A stretch of 64,000 nucleotides of DNA from Gigantopelta aegis (lineage: Eukaryota > Mollusca > Gastropoda > Neomphalida > Peltospiridae): contig NC_054704.1 of NCBI RefSeq assembly GCF_016097555.1, positions 30,010,023 through 30,074,022 on the forward strand. The letters are read 5' to 3'. Shown one piece after another: positions 23,901 to 38,900 of the stretch. A program made the position numbers and the translations under genes. Every line of letters starts with the position of its first letter. Within the stretch, counting starts at the first letter, position 1. The notes beneath the pieces are model-generated. The model was not told the origin of the DNA and did no database searches. It saw nothing but the letters and a program-made list of their open reading frames with translations.

Positions 23901-26900
23901 TGCCGGTATAGTATTGAGAGATGACGCGCTCGCGATTGGACTCAGAGGTGAAACCGTCAATGTGGGCATGAGGCCAGAGTCGCAAGAACTTATACCACTT
24001 GTTGTGGAGTCCGTGTTGAAACTGCTAGTCCGACTTTTACTTTTATGTGAACTATCACTGCTGCTGCGGTCCTCTCTCACGACCGAACTGCCACCAAGTT
24101 TGAAAGAAAACTTCTCCTGCCCTTTATTGTCGCCGTCTGGCGACATACTTCCGACAGTGAAGGTAAACTTGTTTTCTTTTTGATTATTTGAAGGTGACAT
24201 TTCGCCCTCAGATCCTTGTGACTGATGAACAAACGCGGCACTTTTGTCGATTATCACAGAGGTTATCACAGAGGTTGCCACTGGTGTCGTTTTTGTACTT
24301 TTATCCATTTCAGACACTATAGTATTCACTGTCTGTGTGTGCGTTTCTGGTTGCAATTTAACATTGAGTTTTTCTGAATTAGACTTCACCGACACATTGT
24401 GAAACTGGTGAAATTCGACCGTGTCCGATTGCAACGTCCTGTCACTGGGCATATCCTTCACAGAATGCTGCAACAAGACTGGCACTTTGTCATTCACTAG
24501 AATGGGAATGTTTAATGACTTCATCGAATGAATGTTGGTTTTATCACAGGAACAGTTTTGATCAGAGTTATCCCCCTTCTCTTCCTCTTCAATGAAAGAC
24601 AACTGTGTGCTTCCCATGACCATCACTTTGTCCCCATCTCCTTTGAAAGCACTATGAAAACTAGAACAACTGTCACCTAGGTACCCGCGATACTGAAAGG
24701 GAAAGCAGCCCCCCTCATCCATGACTGGCCACAGATCCTCTCTTGTACGGCACATCGACTCCCAACCATACCTGGCAAGAATTTCTGTCCCTTTTCTAGT
24801 CGAAGCTAGAAGTCCCAACACATAGAAGGCTGTGCTGTAAAACAAGACAATTATAATGACAACATGCCTAATGTGCATTCTGTAAAGAAAATATTATCAA
24901 TAAGAAATGCATACTGGTTTTACAATAGATCACAAGAATACTTCAGAATTAAATTAAATGTCCTGCCTATCATAAACTGATTCTGTGGATAAAGAAATAA
25001 TTTGTGATGTAACATTCAGAATTAATCTACTCTTTTGAAGAAAAAATTCAACAATAATAATTTTAAAAATTCAACAAATAAAATAAAAAAAAAGCATTTA
25101 ACAACAAATGATGTACCTGAGGGTGGTATAGCCCTAATCCACATAGATACATAATGAATAATTCCTTTTCTCCCATCCATTCAGTGAAAATAAACAATGT
25201 TGTACAAATGTCCAAAATGATTTTTTTTTTTTTAATTTTATTATGCAGTGAAATAAATATCACCATTAGAAAAACATATCTAAAAACTGTTGATACTAAA
25301 AGTATAAACTGAAAACAACAATTCTGCTGAATTAAATGTCTCGCCTACCATAAATGTTTTCGGTGCACTGTGATGAACATCGATAGGTGCAACTATAAAC
25401 CAAGTTTCACCGACATAGGACTAATAGTTTGTGAGAAACAGATCTAAACAGGAAGCTTTAACTCTAAAGTTGACACCTTCACTGCCACTGCTGTTGGAAA
25501 AGTAACACCTATATCTCACCATTTAACTTTGTAAAGGAAGAACAAAAACAATATACTGTTCCATCAGATTGTGTATTCTTGTTATTGTGAGAGAATTTTT
25601 GTCTTTTCCCATGCCAAGAATTGTCTGGACATACCAGACAGATTTATTTCATCTGGAGTGCTGTCATAAAACAAATATCTTGCATAGCTATAAATGGAGG
25701 AAAAAAGATCTGGGCCTGTGCTTATAAAACTTTTAGAGTCCAGACTCAATCTCAAATGACGTCACATGTATACAATTTGTATAGCGTTGTCATGACATTA
25801 GTATCTCAGACTTATTTAGAGTCTTGAGTCTAGACTCTAAAACGTTCTGTAAGCACCGGGCCTTGAAGGTTTACAGGGTCTTTCAAAGTAGGTGGTTACT
25901 GTGAGATCAAAGATAAAAATGGAAACAGTTTTCAGATGACAAAACAAATCTGAAAATTCCATGGTTTTTTATATCCCATAGTGTATGCATATTTACAGCA
26001 TGATTTATTCTGAATCGTACATATAATGAAGGCAGTTACCCTCTGATTGAGAACACTCCACATTCCTCAGCCAATCGGATAAATTCCGGTATCAATCTTT
26101 CTTTGTCCAAATAGGTCACTCCTTCCACAGAGATTCCTAAATGACCCTGAATAATACAACATAATACAAAGTTAAAATATCAACACAACGAGCAGATTCT
26201 CAAGCAACAGAAATGTATTGAAAAAGAGCAAACAGCTAAGGGATGATCATGTCATCATTGTTAAGAAACTTGTTTAATTTGTCTAGAGGTTTGAATACCT
26301 GGTACGAAAGACTCATGTATTTATTGCAACTTTGTACTATAGTATTGTCGGAAATAGAATAAAAATGATTTTCGTTGATTATTTCTTACATATTAAACTG
26401 ACTAGTAAATATTTTGTAAATATCTATTTAATGATACTCTACCTAATTTAGCATTTACTTGTTTGGGCGCTCATTGATGTACAAGGTGGTGTTTACTTTT
26501 GAAATTAAAAGAAAAATGTCAGTAAACAGGTGATTTGTGCACTTTATTGGAACAGACTATAACAAATTTTGGTCAACGTGTCAATTTCATTGCTGTTACA
26601 ATAGGTGAGGGACTGTTTCTGATGACGGTTTGGGGGCGAGACGTAGCCCAGTGGTAAAGTGCTCACTTGATGTGTGGTCGGTTTGGGATCAATCCCTGTC
26701 AGCGGGCCCATTGGGCTATTGCTCGCTCCAGCCAGTGCACCACGACTGGTACATCAAAGGCCATGGCATGTGCTATCCTGTCTATGGGATGATGCATATA
26801 AAAGATCCCTTGCTGCCAATCGAAAAGAGTAGCCCCTGAAGTGGCGACAGCGGGTTTCCTCCTTCAATATCTGTGTGGTCCGTAACCATATGTCTGACGC

Positions 26901-29900
26901 CATATAACCGTAAATAAAATGTGTTGAGTGCGTCGTTAAATAAAACATTTCCTTCCTTCCTTCCTGATGATGGTTTGCCCCTATCCCTCTCCAAAACAAA
27001 ATATTTGTAGTCATTTATAAGTAACTTTTGAGCAAAACTGTCAAGAGCCATTATGAGTGATCCATTATACCGGTATTAAAGGTGCTATCTCAATGTTACA
27101 CAATGACAGCTATTGCAAATCAATTTTTTTTTTTTTTTAAATTTTGATTTAACATTTAAAGAAGACACCTTTAACAATATGCCCATAAATGATTATAGGA
27201 AATAATTTTATCTACTGGCAGAAAATACATTTTTATTGGAGAATCTTTATCACAGCTCGCATTATATAGCACCTTTAAATTGTTGCAAGGTTGTGTAAAT
27301 TTCTAATGTACTTATATTGAATTTATATTCAATAAATATGCTTGTCATAATTAATAATTTATGCTGGAATTCAAAATAATCAGTCAACTTGCAGTTTTAA
27401 ATTAAAAGTTTGTTTAAGGGTAAATGAAATTGACACATATCGATCAAAATGTGTTATAATCTGTTCCAATAAAGGTGACATATTTAGTTTAATTTCAAGA
27501 GTAAACACTACCTTGTACATCAATGAGAGCCTAAACAAGTAAATGCTAAATTAGGTAAAGTCTCATTGAATGGGTATTTACAAAATATTTACTTGTTAGT
27601 TTAATATAAAAGAAATAATCGACGAAAATCATTTTCATTCTATTTCCGACAGTACTTTAGGAGGCATAAATCTCAAAAGGATATAGTTTTTTCTTTCGTT
27701 TTGTTTACAGAGTATACATTTTTGTTTTACTCCCTCATTTTTTGCTATGCTATTAAATTAAGGGTTTTTTTATAATTGTAAAAATAATATCTAAAACTGC
27801 TGTTTCACAATTAATACTTTTTGGAATTCGTGAAATAATTTTATTACAATTCACAGAATAAAAACGATACATTTTTGTCATATTTCAGAACTTTGGTATC
27901 CCCTGTTGCCTTTTTGTCACTCCTTCAGAGGATTCTGCCTACAGATGGATGGGCCGTAGTCTGAATTCTTGAAACAACATGGGGTCGCTACAATTTCCTA
28001 TTTACTTCAACCATATTATAATTTGAAATAAATAATGTCATTTATGCTTACCAGAGCCCACAAGGCAGTTTTCAACTTAAGAATATGATCATCTGACAGT
28101 AATTCCAAACTCCGAACATACTGATTATACTGATGGACACATTCCTGAAAATAAAGTATAATTATAAATTATTCGTTTTATTTGCAAGCACAGTGTTAAC
28201 CGAATAGCATGGATTTTTATATAAAAATATAGCACCAACAGGTTGTTAAAAATAGTATCAAGTCCAGACTAGCGAATTTTAAGAATAAAAGGCAAGTATT
28301 GGTATCTTTTATTTAAATTAAATATTAAAAAATGACAACACTGCTATATCAAAAAGCCTATTATTTTCTTACCTCTTTCTTGAGCATGTCAAAACCGTCT
28401 TCATGCATCGTTAGTTGACCATAAAGATGCATTGGAAGAAACACATCTTTCTGTGGATGTCTGCAAACAAAACAGATACTTTAACAATGAAGTCAATATT
28501 AAGCTTATCTCAAGATTAAAACAAACGCAAAAATGTCAACAACAAAAAACAAGACAAAACACAAACCCACTCACTCCATCTCCGCAAAACCAAAAACAAC
28601 AAAAACCTTTGTGATAGCAGTTATTGTTTGATAAATAGAACTATTTAATTTTTGTATTGAAATAAACTTCTGTAATAAAATTGCTTCGCCTAAACAGGCT
28701 TACTTGAACTACAGAATTTATTTCTGCATTCAAATTATTAATCCAACCAGAGGGGACTATAGGTTTCATCTCCGTCCTTCTGTTTGTCTCTCAACATCCA
28801 TCTGTCACACATATAGTCTTCCGGATGTCGTTTTTTTCACAATGCTTTGAGATATTGAGCTGAAATTTTGTATATAGCTTTATTTGGTATTGTTACAGAT
28901 CTAGTTTGACTTTCATGGTGATTTACCCATTTTTGTCAAGAGTTATGGGCCTTGAACTTAGGAAATACGAAAATTTGTTTTTCAGATTTTAATTTTTTTT
29001 GCAATGCCTCAAGATATTGTGTTGAAATTTTGTGCATAGCTTTATCATGTTCTATTACAAATCAAGTTTGACCTTCATGGAAGATACGAATATGTGTTGG
29101 GCTCTGTAGGGGTCATGTATTGCTTTAGCAGTATATCACAATGCGTGTTTCTCTACTGAACTTTGTGCTGTTCTGAATTTACTGAACTTACTTTTGTATT
29201 GATCGTCTTGTGAATGAACCCTCGTACGTCTTCTCATACGTGGTCAGCGCTTCATTCAGCATTTCCTCCACTATCTGAACATATCTGGTGTTGAAGCCCT
29301 GAAGAAAATAACACAATAAAGAAATACAAAATAAACTTGAACAAAGGAGACAGTTCATAGATAAAAATTACACGGACAAAAAATTCTGAAAACGTTTCAT
29401 CAAAGAATAAAGACAATAACGTTTTTTTGTTGGTGCTGAAATCAGAATTGTTTTTTTAATTGTACAGATTTCCATCTCTGACAAGTTAAAAAAAAGAGAA
29501 AAGGAAATTCTCAATTTTATATGAAATAACAACAAATTTCCAAAAACATATCTTTAAAGTAAACACCTTATTAAAAAAATGGCAGGATATTTAGTTTTAC
29601 TCATATGATGTTAGATGCTTAAAGGGACACGCCCTAGTTACGGCTAGTTGTTAACCATTACGGCGTTGTTTTTCGCTATTAAACCCATTTTTTCACAAAT
29701 AAAATTGCACTTTACTTACATTTTATTATTTAGAATACACATTTCCATTCACCTGAAGTGCTTTTTGGTAATCCTGGTAATCCTGATGTTTGTAAAACCA
29801 CGAAATGCATTTTTTGTATTTCTTAAAATGCTGTGTGCACTCGAGAAAAAACCGTTAAGCAAGCGAGGTCCAATCTATTTTTAGAGGGAACCTTCCTGTG

Positions 29901-32900
29901 TAAACGTCACAGACGTTGGTATACCACGTGACCGTTATCATTTTGGTCCGGTTTGTTTTCTCGTGCACGGTTTGCGCAATCAACATCCGATTTGTAAGTG
30001 TCTCAATACAAAACGTTACAAACCCTTAAAACCAATAATTTTGCTAAGTCTTACGATATCTGGAGAGGGGATACAACCAGGACAGAACAGTTGGAACATG
30101 TCCAGGAGAGGTGAAAGGAACGTAGGTATTGTTGTGCTTCGAGCGACATCTACCGGTGACATCAGAATACTAACTTTCAAAATTATTTCAAGCAATTGGG
30201 ACATGGGGATTCCCATGGTATTTATCGATATAAAACCTGCTTTTTCACTCCATTTGATAAAAACGTGATCTAAGTGTGTTACAGGTTTGTAGATTAACCA
30301 AATTATAATTTATTTTCGCTGGATGGAACTAGGGTGTGCGGCTTTAACAATAACTAAAAATATTATGCTAATAAAGTAACTATTGATAACTCAAAATTGC
30401 TTGAATTTCTGGGACTGGAAATAAACATTGTGTATTTCATGAATTCCGTGACCCCCCAAAAAAAGGAAAAAAAAGAAGAAAAAAAAAGAAAAAACCCCCA
30501 GAAAAAAACAGAGAAAAAAAAGAGAGAGAAGGAAAAAAAAAAAAGAGTCAAAACCTTGTTCCATTTCTGCAGCTCATGCATCACAAAGTTGGAGTCCATG
30601 AGAGACTTGAACCCTTTAGGAACAGACAAGAACCGACACAACATCATCACACCCTGGTCACCGAGATGTAGCAGTGAAGGCCTTAACTTGATCAAGGATT
30701 CTAGGTTTTCCTGAAAACAGTTAAAAAAACCCCCAAATTAAATGTAAAAATTATTAACATTCAAGATACTGCAAGTAAGATATCTTACTGACGTCATCAA
30801 AGTTAACATGCTGTATTCCACGTACAGTGCATTCTCTCATTAATATTTTCTGCCATTTTGCATACCCCAATAGAGAACAAAACAATTAACAGAACCACAG
30901 GAAGTTACAATAAGAAATATCCATGAAAATTATACTTAACCATTCAGAAATGAAACATATTTTATATATAACTTTAAAATTAAAAATACATCAGCAACAG
31001 TTATAAATTTGTACCACATAAATATGGCTTGTGTCAACCATTAAAATCCATTCCAGTATATATCCTTTTTCATGTCAGTAAAACTTCATTGTAGAAACTT
31101 GATACAGTGAAACTCCTCTAAACCAGACGCCTTCGGGACCAAATAAAACATCCGGCATTAAGAGATATCCAGTTTAGAGAGGTTCTCTTCTGTACAGATA
31201 TATAAAAGGGGGCTGCCAAAAATGTCTGGTTTTAAGGGAATTCCGGTTTACAGAGGGTCTGGTTTTGAGAGGTTTCACTGTATGATAAAAATAATAAAAT
31301 AGGCCTCACGTTTATTTCTGAAGCCTCGTCCAGGATATTCAACGCTACTCCGGCCACTATCTGACTGGGGTCATACAGCTGGGTCACCAGGAACTCGATA
31401 CCCCATGACGAGAAGGACGCAATACCCGTACGAAGCAGCACTCTCAGGAATCTGGTACAATATATTCTACCAGTCTGCAGTAAAGAAACCAAAACCATTC
31501 TGTGAAGCTTAGCAAGTAGTTTGCCATGAGAAGGACGCAATACCCGTACGAAGCAGCACTCTCAGGAATCTGGTACAATATATTCTACCAGTCTGCAGTA
31601 AAGAAACCAAAACCATTCTGTGAAGCTTAGCAAGTAGTTTGCCATGAGAAGGACGCAATACCCGTACAAAGCAGCACTCTCAGGAATCTGGTACAATATA
31701 TTCTACCAGTCTGCAGTAAAACAACCAAAACGATTTTGTGAAGCTTAGCAAGTAGTTTACCATGAGAAGAACGCAATACCCGTATGGAGCAGCACTCTCA
31801 GGAATCTGGTACAATATATTCTACCAGTCTGCAGTAAAGAAACCAAAACCATTCTGTGAAGCTTAGCAAGTAGTTTGCCATGCAGATAGCTTCTGTATTC
31901 AGAAATGTAACATAATATGATAAAATAATTACAAACAACTCTCTGCTGTTATATGATACACTTGAGTCTGATTTGTTGGCGTCACCAACAAACTGAATGT
32001 TATCCTTTGATAAAATGAAGAAACGTATGCCATTACTTAAGCATCATGAAAAGGACAAAAGCAACTGATTTGTGTGTATTTAAACAAAATAAATTTAGTT
32101 TTTTTTATAATTATAAGAATTTGTTTGCGTGTGAATTCACTGACATTTTAACAGTCACCAATTTGATATAAAATCGCGTCACTATACTAGGTTTTTATAC
32201 AACCTGTGACTGTTAAGCAAAAGTAAATTCACAAAAAAAGACAGACAAATAATTCTTATTTAATATAGCATGTTATTGAATGCACATACTTTGCCGTAGG
32301 AATATACTTTAAAATTCTGAATAAATATGATACTCAGTCATAAAAATATATTTTAATTCCAAACAAATCTATTTTGTCATACATATCAGGGCACAATACT
32401 ATTATATTCTATAATTAAAAGCTCCAAACTTGAGTATCGTTGGAATTACATGTGTAGTATATCAGTAATCAATTTTAAAAAATACTACCTATTTGAAAAA
32501 TCAGTTTGTTTAAAATAAATTTGAAATACCAATGTGGTACTAAACCACAGTACAATAGATTTATGTTTAATAGGTAACTCAGTGGTTATGCAAATATAAT
32601 TAATGTAACAATCTGTTATCTAAATATAAATCATGTGAACCGAATTCTGGTTACCAAAGATTTTCATATATTGTTTCTTCCACATGAAATAATTTAATTT
32701 TAAAAAAAAATTACACTTTGTTATAAAGACTATATTTTAATTTTGAATTCTAAAAAATCTAGCTAAATGATATTTTGTCATAATATAGAGTAACTGTTAA
32801 GTGTGCACATAATAGGTTAAACTGCCATTCACCAATTTGCCAAATAAAAATCATATTGAATTTGGTGCATTATTGTCAAGTTGATAATGCACCAAATTCA

Positions 32901-35900
32901 ATATGATTCTTATTTGGCAAATTGGTGAATGACGTTTAACCTATTATATGCAGACTTAACAGTTAATGTATATTATGACAAAATGACAAAATATCATTTA
33001 GCTAGATTTTTTAGAATTCAAAATTAAAATACAGTCTTTGTAACAAAATGTAATTATCAACTTGACAATAATGCACACTAAAAATCATATCTAATCTCTT
33101 GAAATATTTGCTTCGGTTTTAATTTTGGTGGCTAAGCTTGTTTTTGTCACCAATAAAGAGGTTATAAATGATTATAATGTGATTATTGAAATAACTCACC
33201 TCAGAGGAAGCAGTGAGAGCTTTGGACAAAATGGTGCGAGCGGATCCCTCCCTTGAATAGTTCAAACTGGCCACAGCCAACTTGATGTAAATGTCTTGAG
33301 TGTTCGGACCAATCAGATCCAAAAGGCTAAAACAAAACAATTAACACAAGATACTTAGACAGTTTGCATGCAGTTTTATCTTTCTTTCTTGTTGTTGGGT
33401 TTTTTTTTTACTGCAGTTTTAACACAGGATAAAAAATAATAAGTAAAACCACATTTAATGCAATTTATGCACAATTTATGGATACATTTTTAGCTAAAAC
33501 CCCCATCTCTGTTGCTAGTTTTACATTACTAAGAAACATATGATTCCTACATTTTGTATGGTATCACCTGACCTGACAAAACATTCTAGGTAGTGGTTGT
33601 CTGGTTGGGCATTGGTGGAAGTGTACTAAGAATGAAAGGTCAGGTTACAGTATGAAATTTTTGCTCCTTCATTTTGCTACAGAACTGCATGTATATCTAG
33701 GTTGTTATAGAAGATGCCATTTTAACAAGCTCGACTTGCTCTCCAATCGAGATGAAATGGTCAAGTAGGCAAACTATTTTTAAATACTCCAGAGGACATA
33801 ACTTGGTAATGTCAATGGCCCCTGAGATAATTGCCATACCCTCTAGGTAATGTATAAACAATACTGGACTTATCTGGACATATCTATAAATAATATAAAT
33901 TATTATTAAATATTAAAATCATTTCCATGAATCATTTACATACTTAACAAATACAAAGGTACAACAATTGCCCTATTTGAAAAGTGTGGGATAAGGATGT
34001 TGAAGTTTGTTTTGTTCAACAATACCACTAGAGCACATTTGAAATATTAATCATTGGCTATTGGATGTCAGACATTTACATATAGTCTTGAGAGAGAAAA
34101 CTGGTACATTTTCCCCATTAGTAGCAAGGGATCTTTTTCATGCAACATCCCACAGACAGGATAGCACATACCACGGCCACCGACAAGACTGATCCTAGAC
34201 CGACCACCCCAATGGAATAAGGAATCTTACTTTTGAAAGATGCCTGTGTTTTCCAAGAAGCGATCACCTCGTGGCGTGAGTGAGAAGCGACCGATGAAGA
34301 GGAAGTAGAACTGGCTGAGAGAATGGTGCATACTGTTCATACCGAATATCGACTCGGGAGCCACTCTGTGGGCGCTCAGCTGCAACGGAGAGTAGGAGAA
34401 ACAAGCATGTTACTAAGGAAATGACCCTAATCATCTACTTCTTTAACTGTCAATCTCATATTTTTGTATTTATGGTGCTTTCATTAACTAAAAGAAAGCA
34501 AAACTTTTTCTTATACCTTTGATCCTTTTTACACACATTTAAAAACAAAAAAAATCATACAAAGACCAAATTAACATCAACAGCATCAACCAGTTTCAAA
34601 ATGTATCGGTATGTTTTTGGTTTATTACATGAAACATCAATTTACCTTGTCATAAATACATTAAATAATTCATATTTTATTCCATTTTAAAACAATTTAG
34701 TTAAACATACTATAGGTTCCTATTAAAAGAGTTAAATATCAAATACAGTGTTCTACTGAAATCCTAATTAGAACAGATGGTTACCTCGTATAAGCACTGT
34801 GCAATATCTGTAAGCCATTCTGTTACGTGTTTTTGTGCCTCATCCTGTAAGTCAAGATAAATAAAACAATATAATTACAATCCTTTATTAATAATAATAA
34901 TAATAATAATAATAACAATAATGATAATAATAATAATATACCAGTAATAATAAAGAAAGAAATGTTTTATTTAACGACGCACTCAACACATTTTATTTAC
35001 GGTTATATGGCGTCAGACATATGGTTAAGGACCACACAGATTTGGAGAGGAAACCCGCTGTCGCCACATAGGCTACTCTTTTATGACAGGCAGCAAGGGA
35101 TCTTTTATTTGTGCTTCCCACAGGCAGGATAACACAAACCATGGCCTTTGTTGAACCAGTTATGGATCACTGGTCGGTGCAAGTGGTTTACACCTACCCA
35201 TTGAGCCTTGCTCATTCACTCACTCAGGGTTTGGAGTCGGTATCTGAATTAAAAATCCCATGCCTCGACTGGGATCCGAACCCAGTACCTACCAGCCTGT
35301 AGACTGATGGCCTGCCACGACGCCACCGAGGCCAGTCCCAGTAATATAATAACAACTATTCTGTGAGAAAAATTTCAGTTCAATATCTTAAGGCATTGCA
35401 AAATTAAAGGGCCCTGGAAAACAGCTTTTTTTTTATCTCCTAAGTTCAAGGGCCATAATTTTGTCCAAAATGGGTAAATTGGCATGAAAGTCAAACTTGA
35501 TCTGTAACAGTACATGATAAAGCTGTACATAAAATTTCATTGCGAAAAACCCCATCTGGAAAACTATATGTCGGACAGTCAGACGAACAGGCAGACAGAC
35601 AGAGATAAAACCTATAGCCCCTCCGGTTGGACCTGGAGTGGACTAATAATAATGATAATAAAATAATAATTAAAGTAATACTACTACTACTACTACTACA
35701 GTGATCTCCAAAATGTTAAGTACAAACAATTTTGGCATCGGCTAAAATCTCTAACTGTAAAAGAAAGAGTACCTGATGTGACTTGATAAGGAAGTCTATC
35801 AGATGACAGCCTACTTTGCAGAAGAGTCTTGAATTATCACATTTGAGGTCCATACGAGAGAATTGGTCATTCGTTGGTTTGAAGAAATAAATAACTTTTT

Positions 35901-38900
35901 TCACCAGTCTGAAATGACAAGACATGAATAATTGTTTTCAGCAGCATTTAAAAAACAAAAAAATTAAAAATCAAATTATACAGGGATCATGCTAGGGGTG
36001 ATTTCGATGCCAATGAACTTCGTCTTATTTTAATTGCAATGGCGAAATCCACTTAATTTTGACTTCTTGAAATCAGATTGCAACCACGACTATGCAAAAT
36101 TATCTAATGTCTAAGATCCAATAGCTGTATCTTTATAAAATGATACAGTGAAGCCTCCCAAAAGTGGACGCTGTGTAAACCGGAATTTCATCAAAACCAG
36201 ACTTTTTCAATGGTTCCTTTTTAAACATCAGTACGAAACAGAACCTATCTAAACCAGATGCCTCCAAAATCCAAACTTTTTACTTGGCCCTATGAGTGTC
36301 CGGTTTAGAGGAATTTCTGTATAAAGGAAGGAAGAAAGGACATGTTTTATTTAACGATGCACTCAACACATTTTATTTATGGTTACACTGTATAAAGATG
36401 CTCAGAAATAATGTTGGTCTGGTATTCTATAAATAAAACAAACATTTTGAGAGTACTGCTAAAGCAATACATGTCCCCTACCAGGCCCATCAATTTTTCA
36501 TATCTCCTAAATTCAAGGGCCATAACAGAAAAGTGGGTAAATCACCACTAAACTTCAACTTGATCTGTAAAGCTATATACAAATGATAAAGCTATATAAA
36601 AAAAATTATTGTGATATATCCTGGCATTGCAAAAATCTGGAATTTGTTTTTCACATCTTCTAAGATCAAGGGCCATAAGTCCATTAAAAATGAGTAAATC
36701 GTTATGAAAGTCAAACATGATCTGTAACAGTACGTGATAAACCTATACACAAAATTTCAGCTCAATATCTAAAGGTCTTCTGAAAAAAGATTCTGGAAAA
36801 GAAATTTTGACATCTCCTAAGTTCAAGGGCCATAAGTCCGTTAAAAATGAGTAAATCGTTATGAAAGTCAAACATGATCTGTAACAGTTTGTGATAAACC
36901 TATACACAAAATTTCAATATCTAAAGGTCTTCTGAGAACAAATTCCGGGAAAACACATTTTCACATCTTCTAAGTTCAAGGGCCATAACGCCATCAAAAA
37001 TGGGTAAATCGTCATGAAAGTCAAACGTTATCTGTAATAATACATGATGAAACTATATACAAAACTTCAGCTCAGTATCTCAAAGCCTTCTGTTAAAAAC
37101 ATCCGGAAAACATATGTGGGACAGATGGACGGAAGGACAGATAGACAGACGGATGGACGGATGGAGCTGTAGGGGACTAATAACAGCATTTATTATTGTG
37201 AACTGGTCTAACTTGAAATACAATTTTAAAAATGATTTTAACCTCACTGAAAAAGAAAGGTCTGAGTCATAATAAACTATTCAAGTCATAATACAAACCT
37301 GATTACATTCTGGTCATCAAGTCTTCGTAATTTATCATCTGGCCACTGAAAACATTTAAATGTTGAATTTTAGCTATGTTTAATAGTTACATTTCTTTTA
37401 TACCAAGTCATATTATATTCACGTATATCCTTTTGCACTTATAGTATTATAATTAAATTTTCTTTGTGTCTCTACACTTTATGGCAATCTGACTGGTCCA
37501 GAGGTGCTTACTTTTTTTTTTCATATCTCGATGCCTACTACCACCCTCCAACTGACTCGCACTACTTTTGTGCAACCATATTTAGATATTTTTAAGAAAA
37601 CACACAGAGTCATACAGTATGCACATCATTTTTTTCAGTTCATACTTGCATGCACCAAAAAATAATTGCGGTCAATTTTTAAATATTTCCACAAAATAAT
37701 GTAAGAAAATGTCAGTCTTTAAACACAGGTAAATATTTTTAAACTATTTGCTCAAAGATGCTACAGATGATTTTGGAATTAACCTCTTTTTTTTATAAAT
37801 TTAAATCCATGAGAATTATGAAGGCCATCAAGTGGAAATTAAAAACCTGTGAGTGAAAGAAAGAAATGTTTTATTTAATGACGCACTCAACACATTTTAT
37901 TTACAGTTATAAGGCGTCCAACATATGGTTAAGGACCACACAGATATTCATGGGCTACTTTTCGATTAGCAGCAAGGGATCTTTTATATGCACCATCCCA
38001 CACAGGGTAGTACATACCACGGCCTTTGATATACCAGTCGTGCTGCACTGGCTGGAACAGAAATAGCCCAATGGGTCCACCGATGGGGATCGATCCCAGA
38101 CCGACCGTGCATCGAGCAAGTGTTTTACCACTGGGCTACATCCCGACCCTACTTGTGAGTGAAATGCAGTAAAATGCATGCAAAACATGAATGGTGATGT
38201 GTAACCTGTACTGAATCTAGGACATCCAATCCTCACCTTCAACAAAGAACTAATGAGATTCCAGTCCCAACACTTCCAATCTCTGTTTCCAAGAATCTGA
38301 GTGTCACGCACCACTTGAGACACGAGGTCATCAGCCAGGGCCTAAAAGTAAATAAACCAAATAGTACGACATGTTATAAACCTGGTTTATTACCCTCTCA
38401 AAATATGCAGTTTTGGGATCGGACAAGCCAAAGCCTACAATAAGGCCTCTTGCAAAATTTTACAACAAAACAGTTACACAGTCAACATGTTTTAAATATA
38501 GAAGCTTGGTCAGAAGACAGACAGGCAGTAGCAGGATGGGAATAGCAATATACTGCAAATCCTTGAGCAGAAACCAAGAGGGCTGTAAAGAAAAAATAAG
38601 TGTATTGCCCAATAGTAAATGAAAAATATCCTTTACTTTCAACTTATTTTCATGCTTATATCCAATTAAGGTTCAAGCACGCTGTCCTGGGCACACATCT
38701 CAGCTATCTGGGCTGTTTGTCCATGACAGTGAGTTTGGGGTTAGTTTGTTAGTGAGAAAAAAAAGAGGGTGTAGTGGTTTTACACCTACCCTACTGAGTT
38801 GATAAAAAAACTCGCTCTGGGTGGGAGCCGGTACCGGGCTGCAAACCCTGTACCTACCAGCCTTATGTCTGATGGCTTTACCACGATGCCACCAAGGTCG

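Larger units (their letters stand above)
26340..27657. mobile_element. Long-armed foldback with two nested insertions
   Basis: Arms of ~250 bp (26340-26592 and 27421-27657) are diverged inverted copies; outer ends read TAGTATTGTCGGAAATAG and CTATTTCCGACAGTACT. Between them sit a SINE (26632-26975) and a TTAA-flanked MITE (27080-27274), so this element is oldest of the three. It lies in RICTOR intron 26. Confidence 0.6.

Noticed and set aside
23752-24183. A 143-codon plus-strand frame
   Set aside because: It is the antisense shadow of RICTOR exon 28, which has strong homology on the minus strand.
24835-24878. ATG start of the large frame at 23580-24878
   Set aside because: The MHIRHVV... segment is upstream of a good acceptor (TTTACAG) and is intronic; the exon continues the RICTOR frame.
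30397-30714. Lys/Glu-rich plus-strand frame
   Set aside because: A purine-rich low-complexity tract opposite RICTOR exon 23.
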